Shown here in pieces: positions 1-8,560 of a stretch of DNA of 64,000 nucleotides (its first letter is position 1; each line of letters begins with the position of its first letter). Origin of the DNA: Actinobacillus suis ATCC 33415 (GTDB taxonomy: Bacteria; Pseudomonadota; Gammaproteobacteria; Enterobacterales; Pasteurellaceae); contig NZ_CP009159.1 of NCBI RefSeq assembly GCF_000739435.1, positions 1,984,001 to 2,048,000 on the forward strand. The letters run 5' to 3'. The notes under the pieces are model-generated. The model had not been told where the DNA came from. It saw only the letters and a program-made list of their open reading frames with translations, and made no database searches. A program made the translations under genes and the position numbers.

Positions 1-1214
1 TGACGAATCACCTGTACCCGCTGACCGGCAACTAACAAATCCCAATCTTCACTTTTCGCATTCGGCATAAACTCTCGTAACTCCGCCATACGTTGTTCTT
101 TGGTTAACATCGCTTGTTTCACCAAATAATTGGCTAGTGGTAAGTTTTTAACGCCGGCAACCATCACCGAGCTAAAATTCGCCGGACGAATAGAGGTAAT
201 TAAGTCGAAATGGCTGCCTTGTTTTAAGAATTTAGTCGTAAAACCGGCAAAAGGCCCGAACAATAATGTTTGCTTACCATTGATAAAACGGCTATCTAAG
301 TGAGGCACGGACATTGGCGGCGCCCCTACTTTCGCTTTGCCATACACTTTAGCCTGATGCTGGGCAATCACTTGCGGATTGTTACACACCATAAATAAAC
401 CGCTAACCGGAAAGCCGCCAATACTTTTCGCCTCGGCAATGCCGGATTTCTGTAACAAATGCAAACTACCGCCACCACAGCCGATAAACACAAATTTACT
501 ACGATGTTTACGTAGCTGATTTGAAGCGTCAATCACGGAAATTTCCCATTCGCCATTCGGTAAGCGGACCAAATCTGAGACTTGATGATTTAAGTTTAGC
601 TCCGCACCTTGCGAAGCTAAATAAGCGAATAGTTTACGAGTTAATGCCCCGAAATTGACATCGGTGCCTCCCGCCATATAACTGGCGGCAACCGGCTGGT
701 TAGTGGGACGATCCGCCATCATCAACGGCATCCATTGTGCTAATTGCTCCGGCGCTTGGCTAAATTGCATCTCGGCAAAAAAATGATGTTGGGTTAATGC
801 TTGATAGCGTTTTTTCAGAAACGCAACATCCGCCTCGCCCTGCACGAAACTGATATGTGGAATCGGCTGAATAAATTGCTGCGGCTGACTAATTTTTCCC
901 GTTTCAACCAAGTAACTCCAAAGCTGTAACGACAACTGGAAATCTTCGAAAATTTTCAACGCGCGTTCGGTTTCAATTTCACCATTCGCTTGCTGTGCGG
1001 TGTAATTCAGCTCGCATAATGCTGCATGACCGGTGCCTGCATTGTGCCATTCATTTGAGCTTTCTAAGCCTACTGCCGATAATTTTTCAAAGACACTGAT
1101 GGTCTTGTGAGGTGCAAGTTCTTTTAACAACGTACCTAAGGTTCCGCTCATAATCCCAGCCCCAATTAAAGTGACATCCGAAAACGAGGAAACGGCAGAA
1201 GGCGAGTTACTCAT
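1..1214 (-). CDS. mqo: Malate:quinone oxidoreductase, partial (C-terminal end lies beyond the left edge)
   Basis: Membrane-associated FAD enzyme that oxidises malate to oxaloacetate and passes electrons to the quinone pool, bypassing NAD-linked malate dehydrogenase. About 404 residues are visible, against roughly 490 usual for the family, so the C-terminus is missing. The N-terminal Rossmann motif GAGIMSG is at residues 18-24, followed by [12 protein letters not shown] and [18 protein letters not shown], which are typical of Mqo. The ATG at 1214 follows AAAGGA at suitable spacing. A perfect CRP-type site lies about 65 bases upstream, so control by carbon status is likely. Identity is from recall of the family and is strong. 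Confidence 0.95.
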   Translation of the reverse strand, partial: MSNSPSAVSSFSDVTLIGAGIMSGTLGTLLKELAPHKTISVFEKLSAVGLESSNEWHNAGTGHAALCELNYTAQQANGEIETERALKIFEDFQLSLQLWSYLVETGKISQPQQFIQPIPHISFVQGEADVAFLKKRYQALTQHHFFAEMQFSQAPEQLAQWMPLMMADRPTNQPVAASYMAGGTDVNFGALTRKLFAYLASQGAELNLNHQVSDLVRLPNGEWEISVIDASNQLRKHRSKFVFIGCGGGSLHLLQKSGIAEAKSIGGFPVSGLFMVCNNPQVIAQHQAKVYGKAKVGAPPMSVPHLDSRFINGKQTLLFGPFAGFTTKFLKQGSHFDLITSIRPANFSSVMVAGVKNLPLANYLVKQAMLTKEQRMAELREFMPNAKSEDWDLLVAGQRVQVIR

Positions 1215-1279
1215 AACATTCCTTTATTAAATTATTGTTAAGTTTTTGTGAAATTATACCGTGAAATAGGTATCAAAAA

Positions 1280-1295
1280 TGTGAGCCAGATCACA
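1280..1295. promoter_or_regulatory. CRP-type operator upstream of mqo
   Basis: TGTGAGCCAGATCACA is an exact match to the TGTGA-N6-TCACA consensus for the cAMP receptor protein. It lies 66 bases upstream of the mqo start codon, a position suited to activation, and downstream of the USS pair that ends the previous gene. Confidence 0.8.
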
Positions 1296-1330
1296 TTTTT
1301 ATAAACTCTATGTAGAAATGAGGCAAAATA

Positions 1331-1376
1331 AAAGCGGTCTCTTTCGTGCAAAATTTTGCACAAAAATGACCGCTTA
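1331..1376. terminator. Facing USS pair, probable terminator
   Basis: AAAGCGGT and ACCGCTT face each other, with GTGCAAAATTTTGCAC between them forming an inner stem. It follows the stop codon of the minus-strand secreted-protein gene and separates it from the mqo promoter. USS pairs acting as terminators are well known in Pasteurellaceae. Confidence 0.6.
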
Positions 1377-1391
1377 TAAAGGGTTAATACG

Positions 1392-1901
1392 TTATAGATC
1401 GTCAATCAAGCTATTCGCCTTTTTCGGTTGATAGCGTAGATTTAATTGTGCCGGTACGCTAGTCTGCCCTTGTGGGGTTTGCACTTTCGCCGCCGGAATG
1501 AAGATCAAGCGGATGCTGTCGTCATCAAACACCATAAACCATTTTTGATCGGTTGGTAACACTTGCCCTAATTTGATATTGCCGGAAATTTGTGTTGGTT
1601 CACCGTATTTCTGACGTAAGCCTTGGCTGACACGATCTCGTTCATGCGCCGCCAGCACTAGATTGATTAATTCTAACTTCTGATCGGCAAAACGAATAAT
1701 GGCTTTTATCGGCTGTTCGGCAAACTTAAACTGATTACAGCGCCAAACATTATTCGCTTCAAGTTCTTCCCACACGCTCTGACATAATTTGCTCTTACGC
1801 ACTTCATCAATTGAACTGCCAAATTTTAGATCTTTATAGCCTTCTGCCGCCAAAACATTTAAAGAGAATAGGCTGATTAATAACATTAGATATTTTTTCA
1901 T
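1392..1901 (-). CDS. Secreted protein of unknown function
   Basis: 169 residues. The first 18 form a typical Sec signal peptide (MKKYLMLLISLFSLNVLA, cleaved after ALA or thereabouts). The mature part starts with GYKDLKFGSSIDEVRKSK, like small periplasmic proteins in which a calculated-precursor-style segment precedes Cys residues; two cysteines (CQS and RCN) could form a disulphide. No enzyme motif was recognised. It is flanked on both sides by USS pairs, so it is probably its own transcription unit. The family is not known to me; the CDS itself is well supported by start, signal peptide and length. Confidence 0.75.
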   Translation of the reverse strand: MKKYLMLLISLFSLNVLAAEGYKDLKFGSSIDEVRKSKLCQSVWEELEANNVWRCNQFKFAEQPIKAIIRFADQKLELINLVLAAHERDRVSQGLRQKYGEPTQISGNIKLGQVLPTDQKWFMVFDDDSIRLIFIPAAKVQTPQGQTSVPAQLNLRYQPKKANSLIDDL

Positions 1902-1913
1902 TGGAATCCTCAG

Positions 1914-1958
1914 TAAGCGGTCAAATTTGCAAAAAATTTTACAAAATCAACCGCTTGT
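1914..1958. terminator. Facing USS pair between genes
   Basis: AAGCGGTCAAATTTGCAAAA faces ACCGCTTGT-type sequence (TCAACCGCTTGT) about 30 bases on. The pair sits between the esterase gene's end (1975) and the start of the secreted-protein gene, so on the minus strand it can terminate the esterase transcript. Confidence 0.55.
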
Positions 1959-1974
1959 CTATTAGGGCTATACC

Positions 1975-3603
1975 CTATTTACATTCAAAGCTGGTAGCTT
2001 TGTTTTCGTCTCCGCCAATATAAGTCGCAATTTTCGGATATGGACACAGCGGCATTTCTTTCGCTTTATTTGACATCTCAGGTCCAGCTTTTGCAAGAAT
2101 AAAATCAGGCGCTTTGCCCTCATCCGTCCATTGCTCTAACGCCGTAAGCGGGTCGAAATTCTCCGTTGCCGGCCCCATACCGCAATGGTTCATACCCGGC
2201 ACCATAAACACCCGAGCAAAACCTTGTACGTCTTGCATATTTGCCTGCAATTGGTTATACCAATCACGTAAATCATGTGCGGAGAATACCGGGTCAGACA
2301 CGCCTTCAAAGATAATCATCTTGCCGCCTTTCGCTTGGAAGTAAGATAAATCCGTTTCATCGGCATCATGTACCCCTGCGATTTCAGCTGTTTTGGCAAC
2401 ATCTTTATCAAAATCGAATGTGAGCGTATCAAACATCGGATTATGCGGTGTCATAAAATATTGCGCTAAACTTTGTACGCCCATCATAAAATTGATGGCA
2501 TTCGGTTCAGCCGTTTGCGAAGAACCGTGTTTCCACACTCGCCAGCCATTGGTATTAAGCCCTGCGTCATAAGGCCAAGAAGCATATACGTTTTCACCAC
2601 GGCTATTTTGCGCACCACCAAAAATCGCATTTAATAATGCTACCTTTTGCTCTGCTCGTTCGCCTAATTCTGCTGTTACCATTTCCGGTTTAAAGTCGCA
2701 CTGTTCCCAAGCGTTAATGATGCCGTCCGCTAAGCCGTCTTTGGCATCACACTGTTTCAATACGCCTTTTACCACCACATCTAAATCCGCTTGCGTCAGC
2801 GCATTGGCAACAATTTTTTCGCCTTTTTCATTGGTTGGGGCATATTTCAAGAAATGTTGGTTATCCCACGCTTCCGCCACAGCAGCTCTCGATAAACGAA
2901 AACCCGGGTTGCCGGCTACCACACCGTCAAACTCTTGCGGATAACGCATCGCCGCTTGCATCGCCTCTCGTCCGCCATTCGAACAGCCCATGAAGAAGCT
3001 CTTGCTCGGCTTTGTTTGATACATTTGTTCGATCAGTTGTTTAGCGACTACAGTTACCTTACCGGTGGAAGCCAACGCATAGTTAAAACGAGCCAATTGA
3101 TCTTCAGAAAATGAGATATCTCGTGAACCACCACCGTGACCGCTATCGGTACTCACCACCGCATAACCACGAGAAAGAGCCGGTAAAGCATCCGAACCAC
3201 GTACCGGTGTTTTACCAATTGCAGGGGAAACGATGCCATTTGTGCCGCCACCGCCTTGAAATAAGAATTTTTTATTCCATTGTTCCGGTAAGCGGAGTTG
3301 GAAACTAATCGCATACGGTTTGCCGTTTACCCCGATGCGTTTTTCGATTTCACCGGTGACAATACAATGCGCACCAGCGGTAACCGGCTTAGCACTCGCA
3401 CCACTCATCGCCGCATTCTTATCTTGGGGTAATTCACCGGCTGGCAACCATTCTGCTTTGATAATCTGCGTATCGTAAATCTTCGCTTCTTTTAATGCAG
3501 CACATTGCTGTGCAGCGGACGAAGGAGTAGGAGTCGTAGCATATGCCATTTGACTTATGCCGATCAGCGCTATCGCACTGGAAATTGCCGTGAGTTTGAG
3601 CAT
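1975..3603 (-). CDS. Tannase/feruloyl esterase family hydrolase, secreted
   Basis: 542-residue alpha/beta hydrolase of the tannase and feruloyl esterase family (PF07519), which cleaves ester bonds of phenolic acids. A signal peptide covers residues 1-22 (ending MAYA). The nucleophile motif GCSNGGREAM puts the catalytic Ser at about 208; the oxyanion GGGG stretch is near 117-120; the SDPVFSAHD and GMNHCGMG segments near the C-terminus carry the likely Asp and His. GGAAGTG precedes the ATG. The substrate cannot be told from sequence. Such an enzyme is unexpected in a host-restricted respiratory pathogen, so a different ester substrate is possible. Confidence 0.85.
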   Translation of the reverse strand: MLKLTAISSAIALIGISQMAYATTPTPSSAAQQCAALKEAKIYDTQIIKAEWLPAGELPQDKNAAMSGASAKPVTAGAHCIVTGEIEKRIGVNGKPYAISFQLRLPEQWNKKFLFQGGGGTNGIVSPAIGKTPVRGSDALPALSRGYAVVSTDSGHGGGSRDISFSEDQLARFNYALASTGKVTVVAKQLIEQMYQTKPSKSFFMGCSNGGREAMQAAMRYPQEFDGVVAGNPGFRLSRAAVAEAWDNQHFLKYAPTNEKGEKIVANALTQADLDVVVKGVLKQCDAKDGLADGIINAWEQCDFKPEMVTAELGERAEQKVALLNAIFGGAQNSRGENVYASWPYDAGLNTNGWRVWKHGSSQTAEPNAINFMMGVQSLAQYFMTPHNPMFDTLTFDFDKDVAKTAEIAGVHDADETDLSYFQAKGGKMIIFEGVSDPVFSAHDLRDWYNQLQANMQDVQGFARVFMVPGMNHCGMGPATENFDPLTALEQWTDEGKAPDFILAKAGPEMSNKAKEMPLCPYPKIATYIGGDENKATSFECK

Positions 3604-3645
3604 AGGTTCACTTCCTTATCATCATGTCATCAAAATAATTGCCGT

Positions 3646-4059
3646 CTAATAATACCGGCCTTTAAAAGCGTTAATTGCCGCCAGTCCGAAGAAAAGACCA
3701 AATAAGAAATCGCCAAAACCATAGCTGGCAAAAAAGCAAAACATCAGCATAGATTGTCCGGCAAGTGCATCTAATTTTTCGGGCTGAGTTGCCAGCCAAT
3801 ATGCCCAAGCGGCGGCATACAACATTTTTTCCAAACAAAAAATTAATACTAAGTGAGGCGTTAGCCAAAAGCGACGAGCGACCGACCAATAAGCCAAGCC
3901 CCATAAAATAATCGCAATTTGACCAAGCCAAGAGAAAACGATCGGATCATTTTCCATTAAGGTGGGATTGGTGAAAAACTGAGTAAAACCTAAAATACCG
4001 ACAAGATTATATAACCCTGCCAAAATAAAGCCCTGAATCGCAGACTGTTTACTTAACAC
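3646..4059 (-). CDS. Small integral membrane protein, unknown function
   Basis: 137 residues with four predicted hydrophobic helices (about 8-27, 43-62, 67-90 and 105-128) and a short basic tail (FKGRYY). The start is a GTG at 4059 with GGAGAG at good spacing; there is no in-frame ATG at that position. It lies directly upstream of the esterase gene on the same strand, 42 bases apart, so the two may be cotranscribed. The family was not recognised. Confidence 0.7.
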   Translation of the reverse strand: MLSKQSAIQGFILAGLYNLVGILGFTQFFTNPTLMENDPIVFSWLGQIAIILWGLAYWSVARRFWLTPHLVLIFCLEKMLYAAAWAYWLATQPEKLDALAGQSMLMFCFFASYGFGDFLFGLFFGLAAINAFKGRYY

Positions 4060-4193
4060 GAAAACTCTCCATAAATAAATCTATTCCGCATACCCCTATA
4101 TGGCAAACTAAGGATATGCAAGTTCGCATTCTAAGACTATTTTGCGAAATTTCATACAATCTATGGTGCATTGTTATACGAATATGTAATAAA

Positions 4194-4238
4194 AAAGCGG
4201 TCCGATTTGCAAAAAATTCGACAACTCGGACCGCTTGT
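4194..4238. terminator. Facing USS pair
   Basis: AAGCGGTCCGATTTGC faces GGACCGCTTGT, with a perfect stem across AAGCGGTCCGA/TCGGACCGCTT. It sits just past the stop of the yccS-type gene and is its probable terminator. Confidence 0.65.
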
Positions 4239-4244
4239 TGACGG

Positions 4245-6428
4245 TTAGTGCTGCTGTGAATAGAAATGTTCTTTATTCACCAGTGCCTGAAGTTGAGGTA
4301 ACAGCTGCACAATCAAACGCAATTGTTGTGTTAACACCAAGGCTAATCTGTCTTCTCCGGCTTGATTTGCAATTTCAAATTGATTTAACGCCTGATCTAT
4401 GTCCGCTAGCTGTTGCTCAATATGCGCACCGCTAGCTTTCGCATAAGTCATTTCATCTAAAACCTTCACGACTTTTTTACCTTGGCTAAAGAAAATGGCG
4501 GAAAAATCAATATGATGATTCAGTTCATGACTTTCTACCCGATAAGCACCCAATGCGGAAATATAACCCAACAACGTATAAGTTACCCCCAATAGGGTCG
4601 GGGCAAAATGCAGCGCATTTTGATATTTTTGCGGCTCGCTGTGCATATTTGAAATCACCGCACTCAACGCTGAAATATGATTATGTACGTCTCGGCGTGC
4701 CACTCGATAGCCAAGCTGATCGTTATAACCGAATTGCAGCTGCGCCAAAATATGGCGTAAATATTGCCCGCTTGCTTTCAGCGTATTCTGTAGATTTTGA
4801 TGTAAATTTAAATATTTCCAGTCCGGATAAATAAACGAAACCGCCAACCACGCAATTGCCGTGCCTAATAGTGTATCGAACAAGCGAGGCAATAACGCAT
4901 TTTGTGCGCCTAAGCCCGCCACATCTAGGCTCACAAACACCAACAGCGTAATAAAAAAGGTGGAAGAGCCGTAATTGCTTACCCTAAAAAAGTAATACAA
5001 ACTGCCGGTTAAGGTAATTAGCCCTAATTGTGCTTCCAAACTCGGTGAAAAATATTGGAAACAATAGCCGACAACCACCCCGAGCATTGTTCCAATCACT
5101 CGCTGAATTAAACGTTTTTTGGTGGCGGAATAATTCGGCTGACAAACAAAAATCGCAGTCAGCAAAATCCAGTAGCCTTTGTTATCTAAGCCGGATAAAA
5201 ACACCAGTAAACTACAAGCGAATACCACTAACGATAAACGTAACGCATGACGAAATAGCTGTGAAGAAAGCGTACATTGGCTGCGAATTGCCGAAAACAT
5301 ATTGCGTAAACCTGAGACATTTTCCGCCGTTAAGCGGGCGGATTTGGCAAAATCTTTGCGTAAATTATCTACTGATGTCTGTTGCTCAATTTGGCTTAAT
5401 TGCCCTTCAATATTGCGTAAGTTCTCGGCAATTGATAGCCAACGATGCGCACTATGTAGCCCTCTTGCCTGATGATAATTCAATGAATTCAACAAACCTT
5501 GTAGCGCTTTCTCGCCCCGCACACTGTGTTGATAGCTCTCTCGATGACGCAGCGCTGAAGCGATTCGTTGGCAAGCTATCGCCTGAAGTTCCATCACTCG
5601 CTGAAACCGGAACATTAAATCGCTATTGCTGAGTTGTTGAAAAAGTTCATGGTATTGATAATGACTGGAACTTGCGCGTTCTAAAATATCTTGTGCAGTA
5701 AAGTAATAGCGCAATAAACGGCGGGTGCGAACATGGCGATGTTGCCCTTGTAAACGATAAAACAGTGAAACTCGAGTTTGGTCGAAAGCCGCCATCACTT
5801 GCTGATTTGCCTTTGCCAACGCCAATTGCTTAGCCGGCAAATCATCATCGTCCGGATCAAAATATTCTGATTTTGCCTGTAAATAAGCGGCTAACGCATC
5901 ATACGCTTTCGCTAAGTTTTCCTGCACCAAACGATTCGGAAAACATAAATGCACGACAATACTGACCAGCCCATATAACAGCGCACCGGCTAAAATCATT
6001 AACGGACTGCCGTACCAACTATCGTCTGCGCTGTAGGTTAGGCAAGTATAAACCGACACAATTAACGTGCCGAAAGCAATCGTACTATAACGCTGCCCAA
6101 TCGCCCCCAACATCACTAATGCAAAAGTACTAACCATTGCCACCGGCAAAAACAACCAACCTACACTGAGCGACCACTGCGCACTCAAAGTGGATAACGA
6201 AAAAGCGACTAAACTCAGCGCTAAATTCTTTACTCTGCCGGTTAAACTGCTATCTAAATCTACTAAACCGCCGGCAATTACCCCCAGCACCAATGGCATA
6301 GCAAGATGTGACATCTGTAATTGCCACACCACAACCGAAACAAGGTTTATCGCAATAAAGATAGGGAACGTTTTAATAATATTTTCCGACAACCAGTCGG
6401 TTTGAATCTTTTTGAATAGGCTTTTCAT
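4245..6428 (-). CDS. yccS: YccS-type inner-membrane protein (FUSC family)
   Basis: 727 residues, the size of E. coli YccS. There are two blocks of about five to six transmembrane helices (about 20-170 and 395-535), each followed by a soluble region. This is the architecture of the FUSC/aromatic acid exporter family. Motifs such as DNKGYWILLTAIFVCQPNYS followed by RLIQRVIGTMLGVVVG, at the start of the second membrane block, are hallmarks of the YccS/YhfK group. The biological role of this group is unsettled; efflux is inferred from homology. The gene stands alone, bounded by USS pairs on both sides. Confidence 0.85.
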   Translation of the reverse strand: MKSLFKKIQTDWLSENIIKTFPIFIAINLVSVVVWQLQMSHLAMPLVLGVIAGGLVDLDSSLTGRVKNLALSLVAFSLSTLSAQWSLSVGWLFLPVAMVSTFALVMLGAIGQRYSTIAFGTLIVSVYTCLTYSADDSWYGSPLMILAGALLYGLVSIVVHLCFPNRLVQENLAKAYDALAAYLQAKSEYFDPDDDDLPAKQLALAKANQQVMAAFDQTRVSLFYRLQGQHRHVRTRRLLRYYFTAQDILERASSSHYQYHELFQQLSNSDLMFRFQRVMELQAIACQRIASALRHRESYQHSVRGEKALQGLLNSLNYHQARGLHSAHRWLSIAENLRNIEGQLSQIEQQTSVDNLRKDFAKSARLTAENVSGLRNMFSAIRSQCTLSSQLFRHALRLSLVVFACSLLVFLSGLDNKGYWILLTAIFVCQPNYSATKKRLIQRVIGTMLGVVVGYCFQYFSPSLEAQLGLITLTGSLYYFFRVSNYGSSTFFITLLVFVSLDVAGLGAQNALLPRLFDTLLGTAIAWLAVSFIYPDWKYLNLHQNLQNTLKASGQYLRHILAQLQFGYNDQLGYRVARRDVHNHISALSAVISNMHSEPQKYQNALHFAPTLLGVTYTLLGYISALGAYRVESHELNHHIDFSAIFFSQGKKVVKVLDEMTYAKASGAHIEQQLADIDQALNQFEIANQAGEDRLALVLTQQLRLIVQLLPQLQALVNKEHFYSQQH

Positions 6429-6433
6429 AGGCT

Positions 6434-6490
6434 ACAAGCGGTCGAATTTATGCAAAAGTTTGCAAATTTTAAAGCAAATTCAACCGCTTG
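6434..6490. repeat. Facing USS pair upstream of yccS
   Basis: ACAAGCGGTC and CAACCGCTTGC face each other about 35 bases apart, with TGCAAA repeats between. The pair is upstream of yccS and before the thrC promoter region; because it does not follow a stop codon closely it is better described as a paired uptake signal than as a terminator. Confidence 0.5.
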
Positions 6491-6640
6491 CAAAAGAGAA
6501 TGGCGAGATATTTCTTTGTGCATTACCTAAGCGGTGAAGATTTTAAAAATTTGCGCAAATAATCACGCCTTTTGCATTGACTAACGGAGGATAATGGCTA
6601 GAATCAGATAAATCACTCTTAATATAAAGGACCCATCCTA

Positions 6641-7921
6641 ATGAACTTATACAACATCAAACATCCCGAAGAACAAGTTAATTTTGCACAAGGCGTGCGC
6701 CAAGGTTTAGGTAAAGATCAGGGCTTATTTTTCCCTGAAGTGTTACCAAAATTTGACGATATCGAGGCGTTACTCGATTTACCTTTAGTTGAGCGCAGTC
6801 AAAAAATTCTTACGGCACTGATTGGTGAAGAGCTTCCGCAAGAAACGGTAAATGCGATGGTAAAAAATGCGTTTACCTTCCCGGCACCGCTCACAAAAGT
6901 GAATGACGACATTTATGCACTTGAGCTGTTCCACGGCCCGACATTGGCGTTTAAAGACTTCGGCGGTCGTTTTATGGCACAAGCACTGGCAAGCGTGCGT
7001 GGTGACGGCAAAATTACCATTTTAACCGCAACCTCAGGCGACACCGGCGCAGCAGTTGCACACGCATTCTACGGTTTAGAAAATATCAATGTGGTGATCC
7101 TTTATCCAAAAGGCAAAATCAGCCCGTTACAAGAAAAATTATTCTGTACCTTAGGTGGTAACATTCGTACCGTTGCGATCGAATCGGACTTTGACGCTTG
7201 CCAAGCGTTAGTAAAACAAGCGTTTGACGATGCCGAATTACGTCAAGCGATCGGCTTAAACTCAGCAAACTCAATCAATATCAGCCGTTTATTAGCGCAA
7301 GTTTGTTATTATTTTGAAGCGGTAGCGCAATTACCGAAAGAAAAACGTTCAGATGTTGTGGTTTCTGTGCCAAGCGGTAACTTCGGTAACTTAACAGCAG
7401 GTTTAATCGCAAAAACCTTAGGTTTACCAATCAAACGTTTTATCGCATCAACTAATGCGAACGACACCGTGCCACGTTATTTAAAATCAGGCAAATGGGA
7501 ACCGAATGCGACGGTTGCGACCCTGTCAAATGCAATGGACGTAAGCCGCCCGAACAACTGGCCACGAGTGGAAGAATTATTTAAACGCAACGGCTGGGCG
7601 CTAACCGATTTAGGTTCGGCGGCATTAAACGATGCGGAAACCGAAGCGGCATTAAAAACACAATATGCGGAAGGTTACTTATGCGAACCGCACGGTGCAA
7701 TCGCTTACCAAGTGTTAAAAGATCAGCTTCAAGCAGGTGAAACCGGTATTTTCCTCTGCACCGCTCACCCAGCAAAATTCAAAGAATCGGTAGAGCGCAT
7801 TTTAGAGATCGAATTACCACTACCGGAAGCGTTAGATAAACACAATAAAATGGAATTGTTATCTGACACCATGCCGGCAGATTTCGCAAAATTACGTGAA
7901 TATTTATTAGCAGGTAACTAA
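6641..7921 (+). CDS. thrC: Threonine synthase
   Basis: Converts O-phospho-homoserine to threonine using pyridoxal phosphate, the last step of threonine synthesis. 426 residues, the size of the E. coli enzyme. The PLP lysine is about residue 105 in GPTLAFKDFGGRF; TATSGDTGAAVAHAF and SVPSGNFGNLTAG bind phosphate and cofactor. The ATG follows AAAGGA. No thrA or thrB is adjacent and no leader peptide of runs of Thr/Ile codons was seen, so the usual attenuated thrABC operon is not present here. Confidence 0.96.
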   Translation: MNLYNIKHPEEQVNFAQGVRQGLGKDQGLFFPEVLPKFDDIEALLDLPLVERSQKILTALIGEELPQETVNAMVKNAFTFPAPLTKVNDDIYALELFHGPTLAFKDFGGRFMAQALASVRGDGKITILTATSGDTGAAVAHAFYGLENINVVILYPKGKISPLQEKLFCTLGGNIRTVAIESDFDACQALVKQAFDDAELRQAIGLNSANSINISRLLAQVCYYFEAVAQLPKEKRSDVVVSVPSGNFGNLTAGLIAKTLGLPIKRFIASTNANDTVPRYLKSGKWEPNATVATLSNAMDVSRPNNWPRVEELFKRNGWALTDLGSAALNDAETEAALKTQYAEGYLCEPHGAIAYQVLKDQLQAGETGIFLCTAHPAKFKESVERILEIELPLPEALDKHNKMELLSDTMPADFAKLREYLLAGN

Positions 7922-7940
7922 TCTATTTAGCTTAAACAAG

Positions 7941-7987
7941 CGGTAAGTTTCTGAATGAATTTTGTCATTCAGACTTACCGTTTTTTT
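7941..7987 (+). terminator. Rho-independent terminator after thrC
   Basis: A long stem (CGGTAAGT...CTGAATGA pairing with TCATTCAG...ACTTACCG) is followed by a run of seven T. The left arm begins inside an ACAAGCGGTA uptake-like word. Confidence 0.85.
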
Positions 7988-7998
7988 ATGGAGAAAAT

Positions 7999-8337
7999 AT
8001 GAATAAGTGGTTCAAAAATCTAATCTCATATAGTGAATTTCATTGTAATAAAATGCCAAACTGGTTAAAGGTTATTTTTGCTGCAATGATTTCAGGAGCA
8101 ATTCTATTAAACCCAAAATCTTTTGTAGAATTATTAGATTTAAATTTTGAGGACGTTAAAACACTTAATAGCTTTTGGACAATATTTACTTTAATTGCTT
8201 CTGCACCAGTCGCTTTTATTATTTGGCATTTTCGAGATCAAAATATATCTCAACAAATTGAAAATGCTCGTAAGGATACTAACTTAAAAGAATTTCAGAA
8301 ATTAGAGAATCCTGACTGGTTAATTACGTTTGAGTAA
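7999..8337 (+). CDS. Small membrane protein, probably an N-terminal remnant of a longer protein
   Basis: 112 residues. Two hydrophobic helices (about 24-42 and 57-76) are followed by a polar segment, IWHFRDQNISQQIENARKDTN then LKEFQKL. This arrangement, two helices followed by an RD.N...Q.EN.RK..NL.EFQ.L helix, is seen at the N-terminus of longer membrane proteins of unknown function, so this copy may be cut short at its C-terminus. GGAGAAAAT precedes the ATG. Base composition is more AT-rich than thrC. It lies at the left border of the accessory region, and the repeat-laden spacer starts right after its stop. Confidence 0.55.
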   Translation: MNKWFKNLISYSEFHCNKMPNWLKVIFAAMISGAILLNPKSFVELLDLNFEDVKTLNSFWTIFTLIASAPVAFIIWHFRDQNISQQIENARKDTNLKEFQKLENPDWLITFE

Positions 8338-8364
8338 AAAGATCTTTATTATCAAGAGTATTAT

Positions 8365-8399
8365 GATAGCCCCCACATCCCGACGGATGTTGATAATTA
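8365..8399. repeat. Short dispersed repeat, copy A
   Basis: Begins GATAGC, contains CATCCCGACGGATG, a small hairpin, and ends ATAATTA. The segment at 10222-10256 has the same outline (GATAGC, C-rich, CCCGAC, TAATTA) with several substitutions. Confidence 0.5.
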
Positions 8400-8415
8400 A
8401 TTGAAATATAAAAGC

Positions 8416-8433
8416 CTCCCACTGAAGTGGGAG
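8416..8433. repeat. Perfect small hairpin
   Basis: CTCCCACTGAAGTGGGAG is an 18-base perfect palindrome. On the minus strand it is followed by GCTTTTAT. Small G/C-rich hairpins of this sort occur at the ends of IS200/IS605-family elements, but no transposase is nearby; a leftover element end is only a guess. Confidence 0.4.
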
Positions 8434-8446
8434 TAAGATACATAAA

Positions 8447-8560
8447 GAGCCACAGCGTGGCTCAACAGGCTCGAAGAGCCCCCTAACCACGTACGGCTCG
8501 TGCGTGGTTATATGCTCAGCTAGAGCTGAAATGAAAACCACAAGCGGTCAATTCTTCAAT
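8447..8560 (+). repeat. Triple-hairpin/USS module, copy 1
   Basis: Three hairpins in a row: GAGCCAC/GTGGCTC (8447-8463), GGCTC/GAGCC (about 8468-8480), and a 10-base stem AACCACGTAC with GTGCGTGGTT (about 8485-8509, loop GGCTC). They are followed after some 20 bases by an ACAAGCGGTC uptake signal. The unit recurs at 12051 and 13342 in the same orientation, with a shortened copy at 10103. It lies between the small membrane protein and the UhpC-like gene. Confidence 0.75.

Noticed and set aside
4141..4160. TTTTGCGAAATTTC as a competence CRP-S site before the 137-residue membrane protein
   Set aside because: Only one half matches TGCGA-N6-TCGCA; the other half does not, so it is not supported.
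5030..5632. A 200-codon open frame on the + strand
   Set aside because: Lies wholly opposite yccS, has no family-like motif and no good ribosome site; it is a shadow of the real gene.
6520..6640. Threonine leader peptide or attenuator before thrC
   Set aside because: No run of Thr/Ile codons and no terminator/antiterminator pair could be seen.
8485..8509. Resemblance of the third hairpin to group II intron domain V
   Set aside because: Shares GAGCCGTACG and GTGGTTAGGGGG-like words on the minus strand, but lacks the AGC...GAAA...GTT domain V layout and there is no intron reverse transcriptase.
8320..8541. Minus-strand frame coding HEPYVVRGLFEPVEPRC, and the similar one at 13206-13418
   Set aside because: The shared peptide comes from the repeat DNA itself; no ribosome site, and copy 2 does not keep the frame. 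Treated as a non-coding repeat.
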